Source of the DNA: Pseudomonas anguilliseptica
Lineage (GTDB): Bacteria > Pseudomonadota > Gammaproteobacteria > Pseudomonadales > Pseudomonadaceae
Assembly (NCBI RefSeq): GCF_900105355.1
Contig: NZ_FNSC01000001.1
Location: 2,294,001-2,358,000, forward strand
DNA length: 64,000 nt
Direction of reading: 5' to 3'
Positions 53,685-63,398 of this stretch are shown here, piece after piece. The position numbers were made by a program, and so were the translations under genes. Each line of letters begins with the position of its first letter. The first letter of the stretch is position 1. The notes beneath the pieces are model-generated. The model was given only the letters and a program-made list of their open reading frames with translations. It did not search any database and had not been told where the DNA came from.

Positions 53685-55852
53685 GTTTGCTTCTTCAGTA
53701 GATGCGCCGCCAGGGTGCGCAGTGCCCCGAGCTGGCGGCAGATCAGCGCCAGCTGGGTTTGTACCAGCCGCTGCGAGTCATCCAGGTCGTCGCTGAGGCG
53801 TTCAAGCGCGGCTGCCAGTTGCTCTTCGGCGTCACTGTGGATGGCCACCGGGCGCTCGTCGTCGAGGCAGCTGGCAATCTCGTCCAGGCTGGCGGCCAAC
53901 TGGCTGGCGCTGGCCAGCAGTGGGTTGTCGCTGCCACTCAGGCTGGTTTCGCCACGGTGTGCGCCAAGGCCCGAGAGGTAGCTCAAGAGAGTGTGCGAGA
54001 GCACCAGAAAGCGAAAGCCGATATCCGCTTCCTTACGAAAGTGCCCCGGCTCCATCAGCATATTGCCCAGGGTGGTCGAGAGTGTGGCGTCAGCGTTGTG
54101 TGCGTTACGCCGGGCCAGGCGATAGGCCAGGTCGTCACGCTTGCCGCTGGCGTACTGGGCAATGATCTGTTGCAGGTAGCGGCTGTTGCAGCTCAGGGTG
54201 CTGGCCAGCAGGCGATTCAGGCGGCGGCCCTGCCAGTCCGGCAGGATTAGCAATACGGCCAGGCCGGCGATCAGGCTGCCGAACAAGGTGTCGACCAGGC
54301 GTGGAATAAACAGCCCGTAGCCATCGCCGACCTGGTTGAAGCAGAACAGCACCAGCAGGGTGATGGCGGCGGTGGCCAAGGTGTAGCGGCTGCTGCGCAG
54401 GGCAAAGAACACCACCCCGGCGACCACCGCGAACAGCGCTTGCACCAGTGGATTGGGGAACAGGTCGAACAGCGCCCAGCCGAGCAGCAGGCCGAGCACG
54501 GTGCCGCTGATACGCTGCACCAGCTTGATCCGTGTGGCGCCGTAGTTGGGCTGGCAGACAAACAGGGTGGTCAGCAGAATCCAGTAGCCTTGGGTCGGGT
54601 GAATCCAGTGCAGCACGCCGTAACCCGCCGCCAACGCCAGGGACAGGCGCAGTGCGTGGCGAAACAGCAGCGAGGTGGGCGTCAGTTGCAGGCGCACACG
54701 CTCCCACACCTCGCGCAGCGACTGCGGCTCACGGTCGAGCAGGCTGTTGTCCTGCTGCTCCGCCATGGCGTCGGGGTTGCTGGCGTTGCCCAGCAGCGCA
54801 TCCAGGCTGCGCAGGTTGCCAGCCAGGGCACCGAGCGAGCGCAATAGATGACGCCAAGCCGGGTTGCTCTGCACGCGCAGGTGTTCGAGGGAGTCGTGCA
54901 GGTCGTCCAGCGCCTGGCGGCACAGCTCGCGGTACTCGAAGGGCTGGCGTAGCTCGATGGCCTGGGCCAGACGCTGACAGGCTTCGCCATGCAGGCGCAG
55001 CAGACGCTGGCAGCGGAACAACACATCGCTGTGAAAGAACGCCTCGGCCAGCTCGTTGTAGGGGTAGTGCGAGGAGCTGGCGCGTTCGTGAATGTCCTGG
55101 GCGAGAAAGTACCGTTTCAGGTAGCGGCTGACCTTCGGCCCCGGCCGGCCATTGCCGACCCGGTGCAGAATGATTTCCTTGGCCGCATTCAGCGCGGCCA
55201 CTACGCGACCGTTCTGTTTGGCCAGGGCCAGGCGGCGTTCTTCCACATCCAGCTGACGCAGCGGTTCTAACAGTGCGGCCTTGAGCTTGAGGTACTGGCC
55301 CAGCTCGCGAAACAGCCGCGCCAGGCTGTGCTGTACCGGCTGGTTGGCGAACAGCGCATTCCACAGCACCGACAGCAGGCCATACCAGGCCGCGCCGGCC
55401 ACCAGCAGCAACGGCTCTTGCCACAGCCCGGCCGCGCCGCCGCGCTGCTCCACGCCGATCATGCTGTACACCGCGAGAATCAGCGTGGCCGCACCGAGGG
55501 TGGCGTAGCGTTCGCCCAGTGCGCCGAGCATGGTCAGGGCAAAGCTCGATAGCGCCAGGGCGCAGACGAACAGCCAGGGGTAGGGGAAGAGGAATTCCAC
55601 CGCATAGGCCGCCACGCTGAAGCAGCCGAGGGTGACCAGCAGCGCGATCACGCGGCCCTGCCAGCCGTCGTCGGTTTCCGCCAGGGCGCTGGCGATGACG
55701 CCGAGAAACAGTGGAATCAGCGCATGCATCCAGCCCTGCGACCAGCACAGCAGCAGCGCCCCGCTCAGGGCGATAAACACCCGCAGGCTGTAGCTGAATT
55801 TGTCCTGGGCCCAGAGGCAACGAAACGAGTGGCGCAGCGCAGTGGACGGCAT
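53681..55852 (-). CDS. YccS/FUSC-family inner-membrane protein
   Basis: A 723-residue protein. Two blocks of about six membrane helices flank a long cytoplasmic region, the YccS/YhfK layout. Seen: SLRVFIALSGALLLCW and the second block GYGVLHWIHPTQGYWILLTTLFVCQPNYGATR, a FUSC signature. By family it is a putative efflux or aromatic-acid exporter-like protein of unclear substrate. It is coupled to the greA-like gene. Confidence 0.88.
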   Translation of the reverse strand: MPSTALRHSFRCLWAQDKFSYSLRVFIALSGALLLCWSQGWMHALIPLFLGVIASALAETDDGWQGRVIALLVTLGCFSVAAYAVEFLFPYPWLFVCALALSSFALTMLGALGERYATLGAATLILAVYSMIGVEQRGGAAGLWQEPLLLVAGAAWYGLLSVLWNALFANQPVQHSLARLFRELGQYLKLKAALLEPLRQLDVEERRLALAKQNGRVVAALNAAKEIILHRVGNGRPGPKVSRYLKRYFLAQDIHERASSSHYPYNELAEAFFHSDVLFRCQRLLRLHGEACQRLAQAIELRQPFEYRELCRQALDDLHDSLEHLRVQSNPAWRHLLRSLGALAGNLRSLDALLGNASNPDAMAEQQDNSLLDREPQSLREVWERVRLQLTPTSLLFRHALRLSLALAAGYGVLHWIHPTQGYWILLTTLFVCQPNYGATRIKLVQRISGTVLGLLLGWALFDLFPNPLVQALFAVVAGVVFFALRSSRYTLATAAITLLVLFCFNQVGDGYGLFIPRLVDTLFGSLIAGLAVLLILPDWQGRRLNRLLASTLSCNSRYLQQIIAQYASGKRDDLAYRLARRNAHNADATLSTTLGNMLMEPGHFRKEADIGFRFLVLSHTLLSYLSGLGAHRGETSLSGSDNPLLASASQLAASLDEIASCLDDERPVAIHSDAEEQLAAALERLSDDLDDSQRLVQTQLALICRQLGALRTLAAHLLKKQT

Positions 55853-56023
55853 AGCCCGACCTTGATCAACCGTAACAGGTAGCAGCCTAACGGAGTCTGT
55901 GTCGACTTGGCAGCAGCAAGCGGCGCTCGAGCCGATTAAAATGTCGCTCTGATCGGTTGCGTGATGTGAATCACTGCGACCGGGCTACGCTAAAGCTATC
56001 TGCTCATTAGCGAGGCATCGGCC

Positions 56024-56806
56024 ATGTTGTTCACTTGTGTGCGTGGACTGTTCCCGCTGTTGTTTGTCAGCCTGCTGTGCGTGAGCCTGCAGGCCCAGCC
56101 GTTACGCCTGTATACCGAAGAATACCCACCCATCAACTTCAGCAAGAACGGCGAGCCGACTGGCCTGGCCACCGAAGTGGTGCAAGCAATCATGCAGCGT
56201 ACCGGGCAAAGTGTGCCGATTAGTGTGGTGCCCTGGGCACGGGGTTATCAGCTTGCTCTGACGCGCGCCAATACTGGGCTGTTCGTGACCATGCGCACTC
56301 GTGAGCGTGAGCAGCTGTTCAAGTGGGTCGGGCCGATTACCCGCAATGTCACCAGCTTCTATGCGCTGCGCCGTTCTTTTCTGTCGATCAAGAGTCTGGA
56401 CGATGCCCGCGAGTATGGCGAAATTGCTGTGCCGCGCGACTGGTACAGCCACCAGCGCCTTCTGGCCGAGGGCTTTAGCAACCTTGCCCCGGTCACCGGG
56501 CCTGCGCAGATGGTGAGCATGCTCAAGCGCGGGCGGGTCAAGCTGATGGTGCTGGATAACCTCAGCCTCAATGCACTGCTGGCGCAGGGCGATATCCAGG
56601 CCGACGAGGTGCAGTTGCTGTTCAACTACATGCACAGCGACAGCTATATCGCCTTTTCCCAACAGACCGATGATGCGCTGATCAGCCGCTGGCAGCGTGA
56701 GCTCGATACTATGAAGATCGATGGCAGTTTTGCCGCGATCCACCAGAAATGGCTACCAGGCGTGCCTTTGCCACCGCTGGCGCCGGGGCCGGGGCCGGAG
56801 CTTTGA
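56024..56806 (+). CDS. Orphan solute-binding protein (SBP_bac_3 type)
   Basis: A 260-residue secreted protein: signal peptide (LFPLLFVSLLCVSLQA), then LYTEEYPPINFSKNGEPTGLATEVVQAIM, typical of family-3 amino-acid-type binding proteins, followed by PWARGYQLALTRANTG and the C-terminal MKIDGSFAAIHQKW. No permease is adjacent. It differs in detail from the binding proteins at 31606, 52450 and 58756, though all share the fold. Confidence 0.85.
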   Translation: MLFTCVRGLFPLLFVSLLCVSLQAQPLRLYTEEYPPINFSKNGEPTGLATEVVQAIMQRTGQSVPISVVPWARGYQLALTRANTGLFVTMRTREREQLFKWVGPITRNVTSFYALRRSFLSIKSLDDAREYGEIAVPRDWYSHQRLLAEGFSNLAPVTGPAQMVSMLKRGRVKLMVLDNLSLNALLAQGDIQADEVQLLFNYMHSDSYIAFSQQTDDALISRWQRELDTMKIDGSFAAIHQKWLPGVPLPPLAPGPGPEL

Positions 56807-56810
56807 CGTT

Positions 56811-58001
56811 TCAGGCGAATTGCGCCGCCGCATAGCCAGAAGCCCAGGCCCACTGGAAGTTGAAGCCGCCCAGGTGGCCCGTCACATCCAGCACTTCACC
56901 GACAAAATACAGCCCCGGCGATTTCAGCGACTCCATGGTTTTTGACGACACCTCGCGGGTGTCCACGCCGCCCAAGGTGACCTCGGCCGTGCGGTAGCCT
57001 TCTGTGCCCGCTGGCACCAGTTGCCAATCACCGAGCTGCTCGGCAATCGTCTTGAGTTCGGCATGGGTGTATTGCTTCATGGGTTTGGAGACAAACCAGT
57101 TGTCGGCCAGAAAACCGGCCATCTTCTTGGTGAACAGCTCGGCGAGCAGGGTCTTCAGCTCGCTGTTGGGCCGTTCGCGCTGCTGCTCGGCCAGCCACTC
57201 GGGCAGGTCAATATGCGGCAGTAGGTTAATGCTGATGGCGTCGCCCGGTTGCCAGAACGAGGAAATCTGCAAAATCGCCGGCCCGCTTAAGCCGCGGTGG
57301 GTAAACAGGATGTTTTCCTTGAAGCTTTGCCCATTGCAGCTCACCACGCAGTCTTCCACCGAGGTGCCGGACAGCTCGCTGCACAGCGCCTTGAGTTGTG
57401 GATCGGTGATGGTAAATGGCACCAGGCCGGCGCGGGTCGGCAGCAGGGTATGACCGAACTGCTTGGCTATCTGATAGCCAAAGCCCGTGGCGCCGAGGGT
57501 CGGAATCGACAGGCCGCCGGTGGCGATCACCAGCGATTCGCAGCGTACCAAGCCTGCGCTGGTTTGCAGCTGGTAGCCGCTGTCCAGTTTGCTGATCTCG
57601 CTGACCGATGTATCCAGGCGCAGCGTCACGCCGGCTTCATCGCACTCGCTGAGCAACAGGCCGAGGATGTCGCTGGCCTTGTTATCGCAGAACAGCTGGC
57701 CGAGTTTCTTCTCGTGGTAGGGCGCGCCGTGTTTGGCCACCAGGCCGATAAAGTCCCACTGGGTATAGCGTGCCAGGGCGGATTTGCAGAAGTGCGGGTT
57801 TTCCGAGAGAAAGTTGCCCGGCTCGCAGTACATATTGGTGAAATTGCAGCGTCCGCCGCCCGACATAAGGATTTTCTTGCCGGCCTTATTGGCGTGATCC
57901 AGCAACAGCACCTGACGGCCGCGCGCGGCAGCCGTCAATGCGCACATAAGCCCGGCGGCTCCGGCGCCAATAATCACGACCTGGGGTGTAAGCACAGCCA
58001 T
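56811..58001 (-). CDS. BaiN/HI0933-like FAD-dependent oxidoreductase
   Basis: A 396-residue flavoprotein. FAD-binding VVIIGAGAAGLMCALTAAARG, then AGKKILMSGGGRCNFTN, the hallmark of the HI0933/YhiN family, and C-terminal GLYFVGEVLDVTGHLGGFNFQWAWASG. The substrate is unknown. ATG 58001 (MAVLTPQVV) follows GAGGA; the frame continues upstream without family similarity. Confidence 0.92.
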   Translation of the reverse strand: MAVLTPQVVIIGAGAAGLMCALTAAARGRQVLLLDHANKAGKKILMSGGGRCNFTNMYCEPGNFLSENPHFCKSALARYTQWDFIGLVAKHGAPYHEKKLGQLFCDNKASDILGLLLSECDEAGVTLRLDTSVSEISKLDSGYQLQTSAGLVRCESLVIATGGLSIPTLGATGFGYQIAKQFGHTLLPTRAGLVPFTITDPQLKALCSELSGTSVEDCVVSCNGQSFKENILFTHRGLSGPAILQISSFWQPGDAISINLLPHIDLPEWLAEQQRERPNSELKTLLAELFTKKMAGFLADNWFVSKPMKQYTHAELKTIAEQLGDWQLVPAGTEGYRTAEVTLGGVDTREVSSKTMESLKSPGLYFVGEVLDVTGHLGGFNFQWAWASGYAAAQFA

Positions 58002-58050
58002 TTCCTCAACCTGCGACACGCGCCAAGGCTGGCGCAAAACAGCGCGCATC

Positions 58051-58617
58051 TTAACTGCAAGTTGTCGGGTGCGCTTGCGGACGGGACGTGAGGTCGTAGG
58101 TCATGACCTGCATGCCGATTTCGAACAGGTCAGTGCTGAATGGGATTTCGCCGCAGGCATGGAAACCGAAGCGTGAGTAGAAGGCTTGTGCCGCTCGATT
58201 GCTCTTTAGAACATCCAGCCACAGCCGCTGTTGTTGGCGTGCTGCAGCACGCTCACAGATAGCCCTCAGTAACTGCGTGCCATAGCCTTTACCGGTCGCG
58301 GACTTGAGCAGGTAGATCTTCTGCAGTTCTGCGCCCACTGCGTTATGCAGTGGCATGCGGCTGTTCCAGTTGAGTTTGGCAAAGCCCTGAGTATTGCCGG
58401 CCCCGTCCTTGGCCAGCAGCCATAGATGCTGGTTCGTTGCCGCGAGCGAGCTGGCTAGGTTCTCGCTTGAGAAATCATCGGAAAGAAAACGCTGCATCCC
58501 CGCGCGCGTCCAGATTCCACTGAAATGCTCACGGTAGGTATCGCAGCCGATGCGCTGCAAGGCCTCTAGGTCAGCATGTGTGGCATCGTGAATGCATAGG
58601 GATTGTTGTGGCGCCAT
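58051..58617 (-). CDS. GNAT-family N-acetyltransferase
   Basis: A 188-residue acetyltransferase. The acetyl-CoA loop KSATGKGYGTQLLRAICERA and the terminal LDVLKSNRAAQAFYSRFGF are GNAT motifs B and D. ATG 58617 (MAPQQSLCIHD) follows CAGGAG. The substrate is unknown. Just upstream of the flavoprotein gene on the same strand. Confidence 0.88.
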   Translation of the reverse strand: MAPQQSLCIHDATHADLEALQRIGCDTYREHFSGIWTRAGMQRFLSDDFSSENLASSLAATNQHLWLLAKDGAGNTQGFAKLNWNSRMPLHNAVGAELQKIYLLKSATGKGYGTQLLRAICERAAARQQQRLWLDVLKSNRAAQAFYSRFGFHACGEIPFSTDLFEIGMQVMTYDLTSRPQAHPTTCS

Positions 58618-58755
58618 GTGGCGGAACTCCTGTTTGCCGTGCTGAGTTGTTGTGTGCACAGAATAGCTTTCGCTGTGTTCGCTGCTATGAGCACGCTGTC
58701 AAAAAGCGCTGTGGCAGCTAGGATTAGTTTTCTGCTTTCTCTGGAATTGCCGTTG

Positions 58756-59493
58756 ATGAATGGACTGCGTGCCTGCCTGCTGTCGTGGCTGCTGATGGCG
58801 CCCCTGTATGGCTATGCTGCAGAGACCTTGCGTCTGGTGGCGGACCCTTGGCCGCCGTTCAATGACCAGTTGCTGCTAAACAACGGCGTAGCTTCCGACC
58901 TGGTGATCATTGCCCTGACGCGCGCCGGCTACTCCACCAATTACACTCAGGTACCTTGGGAGCGCGCGGTGCGGGGGTTGCAGCAGGGCATCTATGACGT
59001 GGCGGTCAGCGCCTGGTACACCGATGAGCGGGCGGTGTTTGGCCATTACTCACAGCCTTACCTGATCAACCGCATCCGTTTTCTGCAACGCAAGGGCAGC
59101 CAGATCAAGTTCACCCAGTTGCCCGACCTGTACCCCTACAGCATTGCCGTGGTGCGCGGTTATGCCTATTCCAGCGAGTTTGATCAGGACAGCCGGCTGA
59201 CCAAGGTCGGCGTGGTCGGCTTTGAAGTGGGCGCGCGTATGCTGCAGGCGCGGCGGGTGCAACTGACCCTGGAAGATGAGCTGGTGGCGCGCTTTCACCT
59301 GAGCCGTAGCCTGGCCGGGATTCGTGATCAGTTGGAGTTTTTGCCGCAACCCTTGAGCGAGAACGGCCTGCATATTCTGGTCAGCCGCAAACATCCGCAG
59401 CATCAGCAGATTGCCGATGCCTTCAACAAGGCGATTGAGGAAATGCGCGCCGATGGCAGCTATGCGCAGATTTTTCAGCGTCACGGGCTCTAG
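58756..59493 (+). CDS. Orphan solute-binding protein (SBP_bac_3 type), stop at the IS junction
   Basis: A 245-residue secreted protein: signal peptide (LRACLLSWLLMAPLYGYAA), ETLRLVADPWPPFNDQLLLNNGVASD, WERAVRGLQQGIYDVAVSAW and the C-terminal MRADGSYAQIFQRHGL. The TAG stop at 59491-59493 is also the 3-bp target duplication of IS copy D, so the protein is complete. ATG 58756 starts the signal peptide; the frame is open about 50 codons further up. Confidence 0.87.
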   Translation: MNGLRACLLSWLLMAPLYGYAAETLRLVADPWPPFNDQLLLNNGVASDLVIIALTRAGYSTNYTQVPWERAVRGLQQGIYDVAVSAWYTDERAVFGHYSQPYLINRIRFLQRKGSQIKFTQLPDLYPYSIAVVRGYAYSSEFDQDSRLTKVGVVGFEVGARMLQARRVQLTLEDELVARFHLSRSLAGIRDQLEFLPQPLSENGLHILVSRKHPQHQQIADAFNKAIEEMRADGSYAQIFQRHGL

Positions 59494-60686
59494 GGATCCT
59501 CTGAAGTAGCCATGCATTTCTGGCTGACGTCAGCCTCTGCTGATTTCGAAAGTGATAAATCGATCAAAAACGATCAGATTACCGGCTCATTTCTGTGTTT
59601 TTAGCCGCCGCGAGCACCTCGCGGCAGCCATTTCCAGCATTACGGGCGCACCTCTCCTGCATTCGTCAGTAAATGTCGGCGCGCCATCCACAGATTTGAC
59701 AGCGCGAATAAAGTCACCAGTTGCGCCGTGTTTTTGACCAGGCCACGGAAGCGCGTCTTCACATAACCGAACTGACGCTTGATCACCCGAAACGGATGCT
59801 CGACCTTGGCTCGCACTTGGGCCTTGGCCTTCTCGATTTTGCGCTTGGCTTTGTACAGCGCGCTGCGCTTACCGAGTTTCTTGTAAGTGCTACGCCGTGC
59901 TGCAACCTGCCAGATCACTTGACGGCCCTCATGCTCGGGGCGCTTCTCGACACCGGTATATCCGGCATCGGCCCCCACCATGTTTTCCTCGCCGTGCAGC
60001 AGCTTATCGACCTGGGTGACATCCGCCACGTTGGCGGCAGTACCCACCACGCTGTGCACCAAGCCAGACTCGTCATCCACCCCGATGTGCGCCTTCATGC
60101 CGAAGTAATACTGATTGCCTTTCTTGGTTGAGTGCATCTCAGGGTCACGCTTACCGTTCTTGTTCTTGGTTGAACTCGGCGCGTTGATCAGCGTGGCATC
60201 GACGATGGTGCCTTGGCGCAGCGACAAACCACGGTCACCCAGGTAGCCATTGATCACGGCCAGGATGCCGGCAGCCAGTTCGTGTTTTTCCAGCAAGCGG
60301 CGGAAGTTGAGGATGGTGGTTTCGTCAGGAATGCGCTCCAGAGTCAGCCCGGCAAACTGGCGTAGGATGGTGGTCTCGTACAGCGCCTCTTCCATCGCCG
60401 GATCGCTGTAACCGAACCAGTTTTGCATCAGATGCACTCGCAGCATCGCCATCAGCGGATAGGACGGTCGGCCGCCTTCACCCTTTGGATAATGCGGCTC
60501 GATCAAAGCGATCAACCCTTTCCATGGCACTACCCGATCCATCTCGATCAGGAACAATTCTTTGCGGGTCTGCTTGCGCTTGCCGGCGTACTCGGCGTCG
60601 GCGAAGGTCATCTGCTTCATCGGAAAACTCGGCGGGTGGAGTGCGGATATTTTGCCAAAATCAGGAAGTCTTTTTCAGACCATCCT
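59494..60686 (-). mobile_element. IS5-family insertion sequence, copy D
   Basis: About 1,193 bp, apparently identical to copy A. It is flanked by TAG on both sides (59491-59493 and 60687-60689), so it is a simple insertion with a 3-bp duplication. Confidence 0.93.
59640..60620 (-). CDS. IS5-family transposase (copy D)
   Basis: 326 residues, identical to the copy A transposase as translated. The DDE motifs are intact. Confidence 0.95.
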   Translation of the reverse strand: MKQMTFADAEYAGKRKQTRKELFLIEMDRVVPWKGLIALIEPHYPKGEGGRPSYPLMAMLRVHLMQNWFGYSDPAMEEALYETTILRQFAGLTLERIPDETTILNFRRLLEKHELAAGILAVINGYLGDRGLSLRQGTIVDATLINAPSSTKNKNGKRDPEMHSTKKGNQYYFGMKAHIGVDDESGLVHSVVGTAANVADVTQVDKLLHGEENMVGADAGYTGVEKRPEHEGRQVIWQVAARRSTYKKLGKRSALYKAKRKIEKAKAQVRAKVEHPFRVIKRQFGYVKTRFRGLVKNTAQLVTLFALSNLWMARRHLLTNAGEVRP

Positions 60687-60722
60687 TAGAGGCGTCGATG
60701 ATGCATCGTCAGTCAGCGCTGG

Positions 60723-61376
60723 CTATTGCCAGCAGTTACGCCCGCGGCCCTGATTTTTGGCCTGATACAAGCGCAGGTCGGCCTGGTGCAGCAGGCTTTC
60801 CAGATCATCCGGGGCGCCGTTGTAGATACCGGCGCTGAAGGACAGCGGTGGTGCGCCGATGGCGTACTTCAAGGTAGCGCAATGGCTGCGTAGCTGGTCG
60901 AGGGTGTCGCTTAAGGTCGCAGCATCCTGCTGGCTGACCATGGCGAACTCTTCACCGCCCAGGCGGCCGAGCAGGGCGTCGGGGAAGGCGGCGGAAAACG
61001 CGCGGGAGAAGGCAATCAGTGCCGCGTCGCCGCTGGCATGGCCGTGTTCGTCGTTGATTCGCTTGAAGAAGTCCAGATCGAGCATCGCCACGCTGAGGTC
61101 GCGCCCGCCGGAGCGGGCCTGCTGGAACAGCTGCTGGCCGTGCTCATAAAAGGCGCGGCGGTTGTTCAGGCCGGTGAGGGCATCGAACTGCGCGGCCTGC
61201 TTGAGGGCGCGTAGCAGGTCGCGGCGCTCCAGGGTCGACATCACCCGACAGTTGAGTTCTTCCGGGCAGAAGGGTTTGCGCAGGAAGTCATCGGCACCGT
61301 GCTTGATGAACTTGGCGCTGAGCGAGCCCTTGGTGTCGGCGGACAGGCCGAGAATGATCAGCTCGTGGCGCTTCAT
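60723..61376 (-). CDS. GGDEF diguanylate cyclase piece with the end of a receiver domain
   Basis: A 217-residue frame. It starts inside a receiver (LIILGLSADTKGSLSAKFIKHG, ADDFLRKPFCPEEL: the beta4 and Lys-Pro end) and continues with a GGDEF domain (FDALTGLNNRRAFYEHG, GRLGGEEFAMV). The active loop is GGEEF, so it should make c-di-GMP. The preceding frame (61373-61816) ends in the start of the same receiver; the middle with the phospho-acceptor is missing. The ATG overlaps that stop as ATGA, so it may be made by coupled translation. Confidence 0.85.
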   Translation of the reverse strand: MKRHELIILGLSADTKGSLSAKFIKHGADDFLRKPFCPEELNCRVMSTLERRDLLRALKQAAQFDALTGLNNRRAFYEHGQQLFQQARSGGRDLSVAMLDLDFFKRINDEHGHASGDAALIAFSRAFSAAFPDALLGRLGGEEFAMVSQQDAATLSDTLDQLRSHCATLKYAIGAPPLSFSAGIYNGAPDDLESLLHQADLRLYQAKNQGRGRNCWQ

Positions 61377-61816
61377 CGCGGCGTCAGTACGTGGCGGATG
61401 TAATGGCGGGTGGCGTCGGAGTCCTCGGCAATAAGGATTTTCACCTCGCTGTTACTTTCCAGGCGGTGCAGCAGGCGGAAGGCGTACTCGTAGGAGTGCT
61501 GACTTTCCTTGAGCACGTAGTCGACCACGCCTTTGAGCCGCATCTGATCGCGGCGCTGCTCGTTGTAGGTGCCGCTGAGCACGATGCAGGGCAGGTGATA
61601 GCTCATCACCACGTCGACAATCTCACCGTCCGGGGCGTCCGGCAGGTTGAGGTCGACGATGGCGGCGAAGAACAGCTCGGCCGAGGTTTCCAGCATCACC
61701 TGGGCTTCGCCCATGGAGGCGCAGAAGATCGGCTGAAAGCCGGTCTCCTTGCGAAACAGATGTTCGAGAATTTTCAGCACCAGTGGGCTGTCTTCGATCA
61801 CCAGAATATTGCGCAA
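61373..61816 (-). CDS. Receiver-domain protein, N-terminal piece of a REC-REC-GGDEF protein
   Basis: A 147-residue frame. Complete first receiver (ILVIEDSPLVLKILEHLF, phospho-acceptor Asp in AAIVDLNLPDAPDG) and only the first strand and helix of a second (KILIAEDSDATRHYIRHVL), followed by a stop. Together with the GGDEF frame at 60723-61376 it would have formed one two-receiver cyclase; about 45-50 residues of the second receiver appear deleted, with a frame change. Confidence 0.85.
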   Translation of the reverse strand: MRNILVIEDSPLVLKILEHLFRKETGFQPIFCASMGEAQVMLETSAELFFAAIVDLNLPDAPDGEIVDVVMSYHLPCIVLSGTYNEQRRDQMRLKGVVDYVLKESQHSYEYAFRLLHRLESNSEVKILIAEDSDATRHYIRHVLTPR

Positions 61817-61881
61817 GGGGGGGACTCCTCTGTCGCTGGCAGCGTTAGCGCGCCGTCTATTTAGCTCGTGCGATTAGGCAA

Positions 61882-63261
61882 CTATAGGGTACGAATACGC
61901 AGTGAGCGGCCCTTGATCTTGCCTTCGCTGAGGCACTTGAGCGCCTGCATGGCCACGCTGCGCTCAACGGCCACATAGGCCTGGAAGTCGAAGATAGCGA
62001 TCTTGCCGACCTGCGCGCCAGGGATGCCAGCCTCGCCAGTCAGGGCGCCGAGAATATCGCCGGGGCGCAGCTTGTCTTTGCGCCCGGCACCGATGCACAG
62101 GGTAATCATCGGTGGCTGCAGTGGTGCGCCGCCCTGGTGTTTGAGGCTGCTCAGTGGATGCCAGTTGAGCGGCGCCCTTTGCAGGGTTTCGATGGCCTGG
62201 GCGCGATGGCCTTCGGCAGGGGCTACCAGGCTCATGGCCAGCCCCTTTTCACCGGCACGACCGGTGCGGCCGACGCGGTGAATGTGAATTTCCGAGTCGC
62301 GCGCCAGTTCCACGTTGATCACCATGTCCAGCGCATCGATATCCAAGCCGCGGGCGGCGACATCGGTGGCCACCAGTACCGACAGGCTGCGGTTGGCAAA
62401 CATCGCCAGCACCTGGTCACGGTCGCGTTGTTCCAGGTCACCATGCAGTGCGGCGGCCGAGATGCCTTTGGCGGTCAGGTGGTCGACCACGTCCTGGCAC
62501 TGCTGCTTGGTAAAGCAGAAGGCCACGCAGGACTGCGGGCGGAAGCTGTTGAGTAGCTTGACCACGGCGTCCAGGCGCTCTTCCGGAGCGATTTCGTAGA
62601 AGCGCTGCTCGATCTGCGTGTCGTCGTGCAGGGCCTCGGCCTTGACCTGCTGCGGGTCGCGCATAAAGGCCGCGGCCAGTTGCTTGATCCCGGCCGGGTA
62701 GGTGGCGGAGAACAGCAGGGTCTGCCGACGGCTCGGGGTCTGCCCGATGATATCGGCGATGCTGTCGTAGAAGCCCATGTCGAGCATGCGGTCGGCTTCG
62801 TCGAGTACCAGGGTATTCAGGCCGTCGAGCTTCAGGGTGCCCTTGCTCAGGTGCTGCTGGATGCGCCCCGGGGTGCCGACGATGATCTGCGCGCCGTGTT
62901 CCAGTGAGCCGATCTGCGGGCCGAACGGCACACCGCCGCACAGGGTGAGAATCTTGATGTTGTCTGCCGAGCGCGCCAGGCGGCGCAGTTCCTTGGCCAC
63001 CTGGTCGGCCAGCTCGCGGGTCGGGCACAGCACCAGCGCCTGACAGCCGAAGTAGCGTGGGTTGAGCGGGTTGAGCAGGCCGATGCCGAAGGCCGCGGTC
63101 TTGCCGCTGCCAGTCTTGGCCTGGGCAATCAGATCCATGCCCTTGAGCATTACCGGCAGGCTCTGCGCCTGGATCGGGGTCATCTCGGTATAACCGAGGG
63201 ACTCGAGGTTGGCCAGCATGGCGGCGGAAAGCGGCAGAGAAGAGAAAGCGGTGTGGGTCAC
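61882..63261 (-). CDS. dbpA: DbpA, DEAD-box ATP-dependent RNA helicase
   Basis: A 459-residue helicase. Q motif region GYTEMTPIQAQSLPV, Walker [47 protein letters not shown], and a C-terminal DbpA RNA-binding domain (KLRPGDILGALTGEAGIPGA, IFDFQAYVAVERSVA). By family it is activated by 23S rRNA hairpin 92 and acts in 50S assembly. Confidence 0.95.
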   Translation of the reverse strand: MTHTAFSSLPLSAAMLANLESLGYTEMTPIQAQSLPVMLKGMDLIAQAKTGSGKTAAFGIGLLNPLNPRYFGCQALVLCPTRELADQVAKELRRLARSADNIKILTLCGGVPFGPQIGSLEHGAQIIVGTPGRIQQHLSKGTLKLDGLNTLVLDEADRMLDMGFYDSIADIIGQTPSRRQTLLFSATYPAGIKQLAAAFMRDPQQVKAEALHDDTQIEQRFYEIAPEERLDAVVKLLNSFRPQSCVAFCFTKQQCQDVVDHLTAKGISAAALHGDLEQRDRDQVLAMFANRSLSVLVATDVAARGLDIDALDMVINVELARDSEIHIHRVGRTGRAGEKGLAMSLVAPAEGHRAQAIETLQRAPLNWHPLSSLKHQGGAPLQPPMITLCIGAGRKDKLRPGDILGALTGEAGIPGAQVGKIAIFDFQAYVAVERSVAMQALKCLSEGKIKGRSLRIRTL

Positions 63262-63398
63262 GGTACAGGCCTGCTAAACGAAATGGCGTGCAGTGTAACA
63301 GGCTAGCTGCTGCGGCTTAGCTCTAACGGTCAGCCGGTCTTTGCAATGTGTAGAAGCTGTTTCTAACGCGGCAGGGCCGACACGCAGCAGATCGTTAT

